Part shown: positions 10,159-22,157 of the stretch, piece by piece | Layout: every line of letters begins with the position of its first letter | Position numbering within the stretch: position 1 is the stretch's first letter | Assembly (NCBI GenBank): GCA_963922205.1 | Contig: CAWUHX010000158.1 | Span: forward strand, 186,001 to 250,000 | Direction: 5' to 3' | DNA length: 64,000 nt | From: Romanomermis culicivorax | Taxonomy: Eukaryota; Nematoda; Enoplea; Mermithida; Mermithidae | Made by a program: the position numbers and the translations under genes | Notes under the pieces: model-generated | The model's database searches: none | Seen by the model: only the letters and a program-made list of their open reading frames with translations | Told to the model about the DNA's origin: nothing

Positions 10159-10347
10159 AGGCTCATCTATACTTCGGACGCAAGGCTTGCGTTGCGTGCG
10201 TTGCTTACGTTGCGTTGCTTGCGTTACGTTGCTTACGTTACGTAAAAAATCTGACGCAACGCACGCAACGGAAGCAACGTAAGGAGACGTAAGCAACGCA
10301 AGTCGAGCATCCATACTCGGACTTTTTGACGTAAGGGACGCAAGGAA
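10159..10347 (+). repeat. Left terminal and subterminal repeats of Harbinger
   Basis: After the terminal repeat come many copies of GCGTTGC/ACGCAACG/GTAAGCAACG in both orientations. At 10309 the motif GAGCATCCATACTCGGAC occurs, a diverged internal copy of the terminal repeat. Such arrays are usual transposase-binding regions; the binding role is inferred. Confidence 0.65.
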
Positions 10348-10961
10348 TATCGTATAATTAGGAACTTGTGGATCAAAACAGATGTCGTTTTCAAAGAATA
10401 CATTTCTTTGAGCGGCACAAGAGTAGGTTTTAGTACAGTAGATTTGCATAATTGAATTGTTTTTTTCATACTTCTTAGCGCCGTTCGCAGGTTTCTAGCT
10501 TTAGTAATGTGTAGAAGCTTACTGTAGCTATTAAAATTGTTGTTTTGTGCATTGTTCGTTTTGTACGATTCGACCACCGCTTCTTCCTCAAATGTAGATG
10601 TTGTCTTTTTAGGAAAGACAATTTGGAAATGAGGAAAAAAATTTTGGGCATAGTTTTTATTGCAGAAGAAATTGTGAGGAAGTGAAAACCAAACTTTAGA
10701 GGGGACTGGGAAATCTCAAAATTGTCGGGCGCCGGGTATATTTTTCATATTTTCTGTCAGGTCAGGCGCAGCCGTTAGCATATCTTCTTCCATTTACTAA
10801 TTAACTCTCAACAGTTTCTGTCAATTGAGTTACGTTATCTCATTTTCTAATGGTTAATAGTCAGTATATTTCGCCGTCAAATGAGATTTTTCATCAATGT
10901 CCTTAAATTTTCTTTCGCGGCCATATACCTGTGATTGGGGAGGCTCCAACTTTGTTGAACC

Positions 10962-11130
10962 CATACCTGTAATTGGGCGGGGTCAACTATATACCCAACC
11001 CCCCCAAGTTCTGAAAAAATTAAAAAAAATTTGCAAAAAGTAAATGTTTTTTGACCTTTTTTGGGAAAAATTTCGACTTTTTTCGACCCCCCTCCCTCCC
11101 CCAACTGGTCGGACCTTTTACAGGCATATG
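10962..11130 (+). mobile_element. G/C-tract MITE, copy 1
   Basis: 169 bp with ends CATACCTGTAA and (inverted, one change) CAGGCATATG. It is flanked by a perfect 8-bp duplication GTTGAACC at 10954-10961 and 11131-11138. The inside holds long C and G runs and TTTTTTGGGAAAAA-like segments. The 8-bp target points to hAT or a related superfamily; there is no coding capacity. A diverged second unit follows to about 11341. Confidence 0.72.
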
Positions 11131-11138
11131 GTTGAACC

Positions 11139-11341
11139 TACCCAAATGTCGGGACCCCCCAAATCGTGAAATCTTGGAAAAAAGTAAGTTTTTGGGGCTT
11201 TTTTGGGAAAATTTTCGAAATTTTTGGCTCTTTTCGATTTGTTTGGGGAGCTCCCAAATGTTTCGAATTTCGGGACCCCCACCCTAAAATTTTGGGTTTA
11301 CCCTTCTTCGGCAACTTAGTTAGACCTCTTACAGGTATGCT
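11139..11341 (+). repeat. Diverged G/C-tract MITE unit
   Basis: Same internal order as the neighbour (C-run, AAATCTTGGAAAAA, TTTTTTGGGAAAA, C-run) and ends CTTACAGGTATG. The left end is degraded. Confidence 0.45.
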
Positions 11342-12459
11342 CGCGGCTTGGAATTTTTCAACTTAAAATTCATTATTTATGGACGATGAAGATTGAAGAT
11401 TTCATTCGAATTTCGAGGCTGTAAATTTCGAGTTTCTATTCAGGAAACTCTGTTGCAGAGAGCAGAGATTCATTTACTAATGGTTTAGAATGGAAAACTC
11501 GAAAAAATTTTCCGGCGCTATGCGCCAGAATGAGAAATATCGTTTTCCCACGTGGTGTTTCGCTTGAAATGCTCATAAATACTTTGTTCAATTATTGTGG
11601 AACTTTTTCAAACATTCCGATTGCCATTATTTCACTAAAATTGAAGTAAAAATTGAAATGGAAGTCTAATCTATATGCATTGCATAGTGGAACGATTTTT
11701 CTATCAAAAAATCCAATGGCATAATGACTAATTTACAAATGATTTACAATTCACAAAAATTGAGAGGCATTGACGATTGCAATTGATAAGTGGAAAACAT
11801 TGACTTTCTAGAATGCTGGAAAATCAATTTTTCGAACATTTATGCAAAGTATTGAGTTTTTCCAAGAAATTTCCAAGAAGCTGTTTAATTTAATTTAGGT
11901 TAAGAGAAGAACCATTGCTTTGAAAAGATGGGAAAATTTACATGTTAAACTATCAAAAAACATATTATAATGAATATTATGATGAAATATTAAGATTACC
12001 AATTAAAAAAGTACATGATAGTGAAAACTCTCAAAGATCTGTAGGTTAGGTAGACACTAGACATGCCTGAACTGTATAATGAAGAATAATGATAGAAAAT
12101 TTCGACATTTGAACATTCACAACTTTTTCAGTGCCATGCATTGGTTTTAAGCATAAAAGTAGTAGTTTGCATTTGACTAATGCTTACATCTCATGATGTC
12201 TACTCGATTGATATGATTTATTTAGTGCATTTTTAATCTACAATTTCATCTATAATAAGAGAAAAAAATGATGAATTTTCCAATGTTTATTTAACTTTGA
12301 AATGATTTTCCTAAAGATCCCCTATAATTTTGTGAAACTTATGATGTGCCACCTTCAAAAAGTTGCTTGACCCGTCTGACCTAGGAGCTCTGTTACTAAG
12401 TGCTTGAAAAACTTCATTTTTTAAACAGAAACCTCATTTTTGTTTCTTTTGGGTCAATT

Positions 12460-14408
12460 ATGTCAATAATGAGCGGTTCAAGGAAAAGAAAATTCGGAAT
12501 ATTATGCCTGATTGCCAGTGCGGCGGCTGATTTTGAAAATTCTTTGAAGAAAAAAATTAATCGAACTTTATACATGAAAGAAATCAACAAATCTCGTCAG
12601 TTGTTGGGTGAACATAATTGCTTGTTAGCCGAGATGCGACTAAAAGATACACAAACATTTTTCGATATATTCCGAATGACAACCGAACAATTTGATTATT
12701 TATTAAACATTATTGGACCTAGTTTGGTGCACAAACGCACTCACAAAGTGTCCATTTCAGAATCAGAGCGGCTATTGCTTACTTTGAGGTACCAGGAAAA
12801 TAAATTCAGGCCATAAACACACTTTTTTGATATTTTTGAACCATTATTCAAATGTTTTGGTACAAAAATTGACTTTTTTCAGGGACCTCTAAAATGTTGG
12901 CCAATCATTGGTGTTCTACACCAAAAGAGTCACTTGACTCTCCAGAACTTTGAGCACCATTGCTAATAGTCCATATTTTTTTAATTACAGATTGTTAAGT
13001 ACGGGAGACCAGCAAAGATCAGTAGCTGCCAGCTATCGTCTCGGACACAGCACAACAAATGCGATTTTCAATGAAACGTGCCAAGTTTTATGGGAGACAT
13101 TGAGCGAAATATACTTGAAAGCACCTAAAAAAGATGACTGGTTGAAAATTGCAGACGAATTCTGGAGAAAATGGCAATTTCCTTTATGCCTCGGTGCTAT
13201 AGATGGAAAACATATTCGAATAAAAGCCCCAAGTCAATCCGGGAGCCAGTTTTACAATTACAAAACACACTTTTCGATTATATTATTAGCCGTCTGTGAT
13301 GCAAACTACAAGTGAAGTCTATCAAATCATTTCTGCATTTCACCTATTTACATTCATTAATGCTAGAATTAATTTTAGATTTACAGTCGTAGATATAGGT
13401 GCTTATGGACGGCAAAGTGACGGTGGTGTGTTTTCGGAATCAGCTTTTGGTCGGCAGTTAACAAATAATGAGTTAGATATTCCCTTTGAAAGTCCGTTTC
13501 CTGGATCCAATGAGCGAGGATGTTTTGTGTTTATTGGTACTGCGGTTTCCCATTTTCTGTATGTTGTGACTTTTATTTCCATATATTTCAGGAGATGCTG
13601 GCTTCCCATTACGAATTGACTTGATGCGGCCATACCCGGGAGAAAATTTGATAAAAGAAAAAGATTTGTTCAATTATAGACTTTCTCGAGCTAGACGTGT
13701 ATGAAAGAAATTAGTGAATGAACTGAATAATGATATTCTATAGAACTTTTCTAATAGGTTATTGAAAATGCATTCGGCATCCTAGTTGCACGATGGCGCA
13801 TTTTTGAAAGGAGGATAAATTCAACCCCAAAAGTAGTCGAGCATATTGTTGGTGCAACAGTGTGTTTGCACAATTTCTGCATGCAACAGTGTCGCGAAAT
13901 TTATGCCCCTCCTAATTTAGTGGATATGGAAAATTTGAATGGTAAATGTGATTTTAATTACTAAACAGCTTGCAATAAAAACACATCTGCGATCATACAC
14001 ATCACATAGGGGGTCCCCCCTGATTTTTTCAACACAGGTTTTTTGTACATATTTTGTATGAAAAACAGGCTTTCAGAACTTTTTTATGTTTTTTTGCCCA
14101 CCCACCCCTCTACCCTCTGGGAAAAAGTCCAAGGACCCTCCCCCCTGGAAAATTCTTACTGCCCATGTCTGTCTGCAATAGTTTCAAATAATTCAGCTTA
14201 AACAATATCCATCACTTCAGGTGAAATTATGCCCGGCGATTGGCGAGCGGGAACAGTTATTCTGCCACGAGCACAAATTATCACAACAAAGAAGCCTTTG
14301 AATCGTGCTCACTTATTACGAACATCATTTGCTACATTTTTTGAATCTGAAATGGGGGCTGTGCCTTGGCAAGATCAGATGCTACGACGTGGACGTTTAT
14401 TTAAATGA
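12460..14408 (+). CDS. PIF/Harbinger DDE transposase (six exons)
   Basis: Exons by GT-AG and frame: 12460-12788, 12991-13311, 13379-13536, 13592-13698, 13758-13941 and 14221-14408, 1287 nt in all, an exact multiple of three giving 428 aa with no internal stop. This fits the DDE_Tnp_4 family in length (about 400 aa) and motifs. D181 lies in [27 protein letters not shown] is the conserved block after it; D271 lies in [11 protein letters not shown]308 lies in [16 protein letters not shown]. The N-terminal part is helical with the usual [14 protein letters not shown] block. It would cut and paste the element at TWA sites. ATG 12460 was chosen over 12400 because a possible acceptor (TTTTTTAAACAG) lies between. 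It converges with the MADF gene, with 48 bp between the stops. Confidence 0.85.
14008..14152 (+). repeat. C-tract repeat in last transposase intron
   Basis: GGGGTCCCCCC, TTTTTTATGTTTTTTTG and CCCTCCCCCC blocks resemble the G/C-tract MITE family. It lies entirely within the intron 13942-14220. Confidence 0.35.
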
Positions 14409-14456
14409 TTTTTACTCTGCAATTTGTTTATTATTTTATATGAACAATTGAATAAA

Positions 14457-15642
14457 TTAATATTCAGGCGATCTTCTAATATAGCTATTAATAACATTCA
14501 AAATATCATTTTGACAATCATCTTGGAATTGGGCACCAATTTTTCGCATCTTCTTATTGATAAAATTTGCTGAAATGTAAATAGCACTGACACAGGTTTT
14601 GATCCAAAGCTAATAAAACTTGGGCCTGTCTTGATGAAGATTGTTTTGGAAAGAAAAGTTTATACCACTCGTGCTAAAAACCCCTGTTCAAGTATGAAGG
14701 CATTTTCATCTATATTAAGTCTGGAACAGTCACGAAGAAAATGTTAAGTAATTTTTGGAGCCTCAAATAAGTCAAAAGTATAAACATTTATCATTGAACA
14801 GTTTCCTTCTTGAATCTCTAGAAAACTATATTGATTACCAAATGAACTGATTTCATCATCTTGTTCATTCTCCAGCAACTTTGACGCCGTTTGAGCCAAT
14901 TCTTTGTAAAACATTGTTGACTCATTCGAATCCATGCTTGACTTGCGTTTTATTGGGGGCTTTGAACTGGAACATGGACAACTTGCTGATGAAGCCCGTG
15001 AGCTAACTTCCTCGTGCCGTCTATTATCACATGATTCTATAAGTAGTAAATGGAGAAGTTTAAAGAAACTAAAGAAGTTAACAAAATTTACCTTCAAGCG
15101 AACGGCTGTCACCTACAGCTTGACTTTCCATAGTGAACAAATAGCCATCGTCGGAATTCGTGGCTGCGCATAATTTGTCGTTTATCTTTATTGGAATATT
15201 TGATTTGCATCTGAAAAATGATCATGGTTTATTAGCAATGACCTTGTAATAAGTAGGCACATTATACTTCAGATTTCGTGGCCGTATAAATTCACTTAGA
15301 AATGACATTTGTTCTAAGTAAGGCCATGGTTTTGTAAAGCTCGCGCTCGATCCACTTGGGGCTACTTTTTTCAGGTTTCTATTGTACGCATCTCGTAAAC
15401 TCTTGAACTTTATTTCAGCATCTTCTCCTGGAAAGTGCTATCTGTAACATTATCTCCATAAAATTTACTCAGCTTATATCACCTGATATACCAAAGTCTT
15501 CGCCAATTTCTGACCATGCATTTGTTTTAGCTTTTTTATCTTTGTTGGAAGCCAATTTTGTATTCCAAACAACGGGGTGCAATTTCACATTATCGATAAA
15601 AGTTTCGACGTTCAACTCAATTTCATCAACGTAATTTTCCAT
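14457..15642 (-). CDS. MADF/Myb-like Harbinger accessory protein (five exons)
   Basis: Exons on the minus strand: 15642-15483, 15427-15268, 15210-15092, 15036-14839 and 14569-14457. The sum is 750 nt, that is 249 aa plus stop, with all junctions in frame. The MADF domain spans about residues 8-107: FIDNVKLHPVVWN, AWSEIGEDFGI, FKSLRDAYNRNLKK, then KPWPYLEQMSFLSEFI. A Ser/Cys-rich linker follows. The C-terminal helix-rich tail (FGANFINKKMRKI) is where BESS-type dimerisation segments sit. PIF/Harbinger elements carry such a Myb/SANT/MADF DNA-binding partner, which helps the transposase enter the nucleus and find the ends. The start could lie upstream, because TTTTTTACAG at 15655 is a possible acceptor. 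Confidence 0.82.
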
Positions 15643-16529
15643 TGGGAATGTGTCTGTAAAAAAGACAATCAATTTTAAAATTTCTAACTTATTTTTTAAC
15701 TCCTTCTAAATTTTTTGAATTTTGAAAATTTTAAACTGTCTAAAAGTTTGAATTTCAATTGCATATCGAAAAAAATCCGAAAAATTCTTGAAAAATTTCA
15801 AAATAAACTGACAAATGAAAAAAACTTGAAATAAAAGAAAAATTTTCTGAAAAAACTAAATATTTCAAAGAAGATTTTCAATTTGAAGCTTTCCTTGAGG
15901 GTTATCAGCAAAATATTAAGCTTCACTCTTTAACTCACTCACTTTTCTTGCATCATCTTAAAATTTAAAAAACCAATAAAATTTACATTCAAAGCCAATG
16001 ATGTCACGTCTTTATTGGAACACACTCCAGCGCACCACCACCTTTTTGTATACGGTGTTTTAAAATTAAATGTTTCTCTTCGATTTGTACAGCCACCGTT
16101 AACAATGAATGAAATTACAATGCAAAGGGCTATTGCTTTCGGACGAGAATGCGGATATCGGCACCTTAAACAACAAATCCTAATTCAAAGAATTAGTTTT
16201 AAGCTTTTTGAGAAAAACAAAAAGACAGAATAGTTTTTGGACATTTCTCCATCAAAATTAACTTCAAAAACGCCAATTTTCGAACTGTGAATAAAAAATG
16301 ACATTTTAAATGAAAAAAAAATTTGGTGCTGAAAATAGGCAATTAAAATTCATAAATCATTCTTGGGCGTTCTTAATAATAAATTCATGGCCGAAAATGA
16401 AAAGAAAATATAAGCTTCCTAAACAATTGTTTAGAGATTTTGAAATTCATGATTTCTCTCAACTTTTATTAGAATTGTCACTCTTGTTCTGCTAAATTGG
16501 GTTTTTTAGAGAAAAAACTTGGAAATGTG

Positions 16530-19130
16530 AAAAAAAATTTTAGACGTTCCAAGTCAACAAGAGGGAGTTTGGTCTGGCGCTCCGCGCGTGATGATTATAT
16601 AATGATCATTGATTGCTAACATCAAGCGCAAATGCAACTATTAGCATGTCTACTGCACTTATCAGTTGATAATTAATACTTGTCACCACCAAGAATGCCC
16701 CACCTCGTGTAATCTATGATCTTTAATAGTGCATCAGATTATGTGATGATAATCAAGATTTTTTCAATTTTTGACCAAATCGTTTTGTAATCTTCAAAAA
16801 GTTACAATTTTTGTGAACAAATGACAATTAGAATCCAATCCATCATTCTCAGTTTTTTCTTCAATCAACCCTTTTTGAGGATTTTTTTTGAAATTGAGGA
16901 AAATTTTTTTGTACTTAGGCACCAATTTGAGGAAAAATTTTTTGATGGTTGTTTGGAGGTGAATTTTACGCGTTACAAAGTGGAAAACTGTTGAAATTTT
17001 TCGGCGCTTTGCGCCGGATTTTAATTATACAATAATTTTTCTACATTATTCCAATGTGCGGTTAGAAAATGTCATACTTGCTAATGCTTATAGCTTTTAA
17101 TTATCAAGATATTATGGATAAACGTTTGATCCTGTGTCGTTTTTTTGAGAATCTGATGAAAAGCAAGATTTTTCTCGGTTATTTTCCCAAAATCCTTTTG
17201 CGGTCTTTAAAACATTTTGACACTAGTGTGATTAAAAGATTTTGAATCCAAGTGGAAATTTATGCTGGCATACCTGTAAGACCTCCGACCAGTTGGGGGG
17301 GGGGGTAAATCCGAAATTTTGGGGGGGGGGGTAGGAAAAATTTTTCCCAAAAAAGGCCAAAAAACATACACTTTTTCGAAAATTTTTTCAATTTTTTCCA
17401 AACGGGGGGGGGGTTGGGGGGAAATGATTTTGGGTACAGGGTTGGCCAAGTTGGGGGGGGGGCCCCCAACCCCCCCCATGTACAGGTATGCTTGCTGGTT
17501 GAAGAATCAAAATCCTTAGTTGCTCGACTAGTTTTCGATTTGTAGTCTGCCCGACTGAAAATTTATTGAATTCACTGAAAAATTAAACCTTCTGTCTAGT
17601 AAATAAAAGTTGAAAAGGTTCATTGTCCAGTGTTCTAGAATATCACAATGCCAGAAAAACTTTTGGCGCTGGGCGCCGAACAAGTTACTTATACCAACCT
17701 TTTCATTTTCTCTTCAAAACTCAGAAAATTTGGTTTTAAAAGCCTAAAACCGACGCAAATCGAATGAAACACAAGAAAACTAGCTTTTGATGGTTTTTCC
17801 GATAAAATTAAGCTAATTAATTAATTTTAGAGTGAGCAACCAAAATTTTTCCCCAAGTTGCACATTGCAAGCTGTGGCCTTTGCAGAAAAAAAGCTCTGT
17901 GGTCAAGTTCATACATTTATGTCAGATTGTCAGCTGTTCAGAATCAGTTTTAACATTTTATTTTTCGCTGTTATCTTTTTATCGAATTTTAGTTTTTGAT
18001 TGACTTGTTATGTCAAAATTACTAGTTGTTTTATGTCGTCAAAGAGATAAAAGAAATAATGGTTATGTCGTTGAATCATTCTCTTGCTTGGCTCATGTAA
18101 ACTCACTTAAATATTTATTTACAAGCAGGTCGTAGCTCGAAACTTTTTGCAAAAAAATGTCGGTTTTTTGGCGGAATAAGATGCAAGTTAATGAGAAACG
18201 TTCAAAAAACACTGATTATTCTCCATTTTGACCAATCAATGATCACCGAGATATCGAACTTTTTGTGAGTATCAATTTTGATGTATTTTCATCATAATCT
18301 GATCCATAAGTCAATAAATTTGGTGTTTTCTCCGTTTTTGGTAAATTACTGAATATGTAGAGAACCTTAAAAAAGCTTACATAACGCATACGTTGGTCTT
18401 TTTGAGCAAAAACGACTTGGCGGAAACCGCCAAAAACATGCTTGACGTCTATCGCAAAATGATGAGACGGCCAAAGCAAAAACATGGAGACTGGCGCATA
18501 TTCCTCACGTTTTTTTCCTCAAATGGGGTCTTTTGAGGAAAAAAATTTTGGGTATGGTTCTCATTGTGGAAAAAAGTTTGGGGAGTACAAAATCGAAAAG
18601 ATGCGTTTTGGTGGACTTTAAATGGTCTAAATCTCAAAATTTTTCGGCGCTCCGCGCCGATCAGGGGTATAATAATCATTATTTTCTATCTACTAATTAA
18701 TTATCAACAGTTTCTATCAATCAAGTTAGCTCATCTCATTTTCTAATCGTTAACAGTCAGTATTTCGCTGAAAAAACCATTCTTCATCAAATCTCAATTT
18801 TTTCTCTCGATGCTAGGAATTTTTCCGACATTTTTAACATGAACTTTTGAGTTTATTGAAAATGAAAATTGAAGACATCATTCTAGACTGTGATTTTAGA
18901 ACTTCTTTTCACAAATTCGCGAATATCTATTGGAGAGATTTATTTTCCAACGTTTTAAAATATAAAAACTGGAAAAATTTTCCGGCGGTTCGCGCCGGAA
19001 TGGGGAAAAAATTATACTTCATAAGTCGGATTTTAATTTATTACCCAAAGTTGTGAAGGTTCAATTTCCAGCGTTTTGGAAAGTGAAAATCCAAAAAATT
19101 TTCCGGCGCACCGCGCTGGGACAAAAATTA
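16530..19130 (+). repeat. Dispersed repeats with GGCGC-GCGCC palindromes
   Basis: Short palindromic cores (GGCGCTTTGCGCC, GGCGCTGGGCGCC, GGCGCTCCGCGCC and variants), each after an A/T run such as GAAAATTTTTC, occur near 16575, 17010, 17665, 18645, 18980 and 19100; one more is at 11512. The block 18600-18790 resembles 10690-10890 (shared ACTAATTAAtTaTCAACAG and CTCATTTTCTAAT). I see no genes here. Confidence 0.55.
17279..17490 (+). mobile_element. G/C-tract MITE, copy 2
   Basis: 212 bp, ends CATACCTGTA ... TACAGGTATG, with G runs of 9-12. The flanks TATGCTGG and CTTGCTGG match at 6 of 8 bases, a decayed duplication. Closely similar to the copy at 19984. Confidence 0.68.
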
Positions 19131-19983
19131 AATGAAATTGGATAGATAATCCTATTTGGAACCACAGAAATACTAATAAAGGATAAATTCATGACAACTC
19201 TGTCGTTAAAATGCTTTCTCTGCTTTTGTAGAATACCAATATATTCTTCATGAGCTCATTTTGACTAACATAACCAGAATTTTCTCAATTTTTTCCCAAT
19301 TTTAGCAGGTTTCTGATTCTGAATCCAAAAGCATCAAAATGCTTGGATGCTCCAAAAATGGATGAAAAAGCATCCGTAGGCACATTATAGACGTTTTTAA
19401 AAATGTGGTAAATTTTTGGAATATGAGGGAAAAAATTTTGGGTCCGGTTCTCATGTGGAAAAAATCGCCGACGAAAAAAACGGTGATATTCCTACAATTA
19501 AATGATGTGATCATAAGAAGGCTAAATATATCATTGATAAGTAATTGGGGACAACAAACGCTGGGAAAAAGAAAAAATGTAAGACACTATTTTAGACTCC
19601 TCTGCCCCAGGCTAAAACAATAGTCAAATAAAGTTGGCTGGCTTGCCATTTTTAAGTCGATTCTATGCAGAATTCCACTCTGCATTTTTGCTCGGCACCA
19701 ATTTAATTTTTAGTCGAGTAAGACTATCCGTCAAAAATTGTTTTTAGAGCTTTCTTAGAATTGGGTACCCATGTTTTTAATCAGTAAATCGTCTGAAAAA
19801 TCATCTTGGGGAGCTGTAGTTGTGTGCTTTCAGTATCATTTTTTGATACTCTGAAATGCATAAATGCACATTTTTTGTCTTGATGCTTGAAATTTTTTGA
19901 ATTTTTCACTCTCGTGAAAAGAAAGGCCCACATTTTTCTCCATTTGTTTCTGCAGCATTTCGGTTCAAGAAAATCATTTCCAA

Positions 19984-20204
19984 CATACCTGTAAGACCTC
20001 CGACCAGTTGGGGGGGGGGGTAAATCCGAAATTTTGGGGGGGGGGGGTAGGAAAAAGTCGAAATTTTTCCCAAAAAGGCCAAAAAACATACACTTTTTTG
20101 AAAATTTTTTTAATTTTTCCCAAACTGGTGGGGAGTTGGGGGGGGGGAATGATTTTGGGTACAGGTTGGCCAAGTTGGGGGGGTCCCCCCCAAGTACAGG
20201 TATG
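19984..20204 (+). mobile_element. G/C-tract MITE, copy 3
   Basis: 221 bp with the same CATACCTGTAAGACC start and TACAGGTATG end. It is flanked by a perfect 8-bp duplication ATTTCCAA (19976-19983, 20205-20212). Internal G runs of 7-12 could form quadruplexes. Confidence 0.75.
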
Positions 20205-20544
20205 ATTTCCAACCGAAAAACTAGCCTTTTCCTCGTTTCCTGGCCTGCTGGGATGCTAACAAATCAAAAGTCTGCCAGTAAAAAATTGAATCCAACACCG
20301 ATTGATGTGGCACCAACACCGATTGGTGTGGGACCCTTAAAACCCCAGCGAAACCCAAAAACTCGGGCTGCTCCAACATTTCAGAAATCTGGATTGCTAA
20401 AAAACCGACCTTGCACTTGATAACAAACAACTTTTTAACGAAAAAAAATATCCGCAGCGGACGACTCGCTGGAAAAAAACAAGAAAAAACTCAACGAAGA
20501 CATGAACCGCGCCAATAATTAAATGGGAAGTTCGAAAATCCGAG

Positions 20545-20792
20545 GAAAACACAAGCGAAAATCCTTGCGTTTCTTGCGTTCCTTGCGTCAAGTCAAGAAT
20601 CCTACTGTACCGTTTGCGTATGCTTGCGTCGGCCGTAAGGCGCGCAACGCAAGCAACGCAACCGAGCATCCATACTCGGACGCAAGAAAAATACGCAAGA
20701 AACGCAAGCGGAGCATCCATACTTCCGCTTTTTTGTCGTAACGGACGCAACGCACGCAACGCAAGCCTTGCGTACGAAGTATAGATGAGCCT
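20545..20792 (+). repeat. Right terminal and subterminal repeats of Harbinger
   Basis: CTTGCGT and ACGCAAG units fill this stretch. Internal copies of the terminal motif (GAGCATCCATACT) lie at about 20666 and 20713. The last 50 bp are inverted relative to 10159-10208. Confidence 0.65.
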
Positions 20793-20984
20793 TTACATTC
20801 CCTCTAATGCGATAAGGGGCAAAAATTTGCTTCCCTATTTTTCCCCAAATCGTTTTTTCGCTTATAAATGCTCAAATATGCTTTATTCAAGTGTTTGTGA
20901 GCTTCTTCGAACATTCTGATATTTTAAGAGGTGTTAATTCATTTAAATCGAAGAAAAACATTGAAAGTTTCTAGTTTAAAGTCA

Positions 20985-21195
20985 TATATACCTGTAATTT
21001 GGTGGAATGGGGGGTGACCTCCCCTTCGACTTGGCCAACCCTTTTCTCAACCCCCAAGACTCGGAAAATTTGGAAAAAACTGCCTTTTTCGGGAAAGTTT
21101 TCGAGTTTTTTCGACCCCCCTCCAAATTTGGGGTTTACCCCCCCCCCCCCCAAGCACCCGTTTTCCCTCAAATGGGGTCTTTTGAGGAAAAAAAT
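20985..21195 (+). repeat. Truncated G/C-tract MITE joined to a hairpin repeat
   Basis: It starts TACCTGTAATTTGG and contains the family's C runs and GGGAAAGTTTTCGA-type core, but no right terminus. It runs into the palindrome TCCCTCAAA-TGGGGTC-TTTTGAGGAAA (21163-21190), also present at 18512-18540. Confidence 0.45.
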
Positions 21196-22148
21196 TTATT
21201 GGGACAATAAAGTCAGGAATCTCCCACGAACCACAGAGGGGTAGCCAGGGTACATGAGCCACAATAATTTCACAATTCCATTTTTCGCTCAATCTCAAAA
21301 ACTGCTCCTCGAAAATTTTCTCTCAGATGAAAGATGTCTCTTTTTTAATAAATGCTTGTAAATATAAGAATGACCAACATGAGAACCACATTGTTTACAC
21401 GAAGGTTTCACGATAGAATTTTTTGATCCGAATGTTCTTAAAGCTCAGTTGAGTGAACACACAATCTGGCCATACATGGGCCAACAGAAAGTCGTAAAAA
21501 TGTGCTTGCTTTATAGTTTTACCGATAAATATGATTTTTAGTTTATGTTTATACTTTCTAAGGATCTAATTCCATCCTTTTTCGGTACACTCAATTCGAA
21601 AAAGTATTTCATAAATTAGGGAAATTGACTGATTTTTAAGCATACTTTTTCAGCAGGTGAAGGCTGAAATTTGTACATTACCCATTGTGTCATAATGCAC
21701 TGAAGGAAAAAATCATGCATTACATTCAGCGTTTCTCTTATCAAAAATAACCAGAAGTGACCGATTTGCACTTGCCCAGGAAATAATCAAATGCAAAACT
21801 GATCAATGCATTTTAGCTTTGAAATATATTGTGTTATAATGACTGAATATCAATTTCGAATGTAAAGTAAAATTTTCTTTGTTTTTCCTTCCAACAGTGG
21901 AAATTATCAACTGAATTCTTTGACCCGTGACCTGTAATGCTTAAACGTATCCTGGATAACGGGTGGGGTTGCGTTGGATCAAAAGTCTTTTCCCCCTTTC
22001 GGATCGAGTCGGGCAGAAAATTTCGGGTACCATACTGTGTCAAAAGGTCCGATACATCTTTGGAACTTATAACTTTAGGCCGCACGAAACTTACAACTGA
22101 AGATCATAGACGCACATAGGCTTACAGGGCAAAGCCCGGTACCATGAG
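21196..22148. other. No recognised gene
   Basis: AT-rich sequence with frequent stops. The short frames at 21834-22119 on both strands have no domain that I recognise. No repeat structure was obvious. Confidence 0.4.
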
Positions 22149-22157
22149 GCCCTCAAT

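Larger units (their letters stand above)
10159..20792 (+). mobile_element. PIF/Harbinger DNA transposon, 10.6 kb
   Basis: The left end reads AGGCTCATCTATACTTCG; the right end is the inverted form of the same 18 bases. The inverted similarity continues about 50 bp (CGCAAGGCTTGCGTTGCG). Both ends are flanked by TTA, the 3-bp TWA duplication typical of PIF/Harbinger. The two genes expected of this superfamily lie inside (12460-14408 plus, 14457-15642 minus). 10.6 kb is long for the group; nested MITEs and diverged repeats at 10.6-11.4 and 16.5-20.2 kb explain part of this. Alternatively, a smaller Harbinger lies inside a composite made from two ends of a related MITE. Confidence 0.78.

Noticed and set aside
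17319-17519. Overlapping Gly/Pro-rich ORFs in the G-tract regions
   Set aside because: Low-complexity translation of G and C runs inside MITEs.
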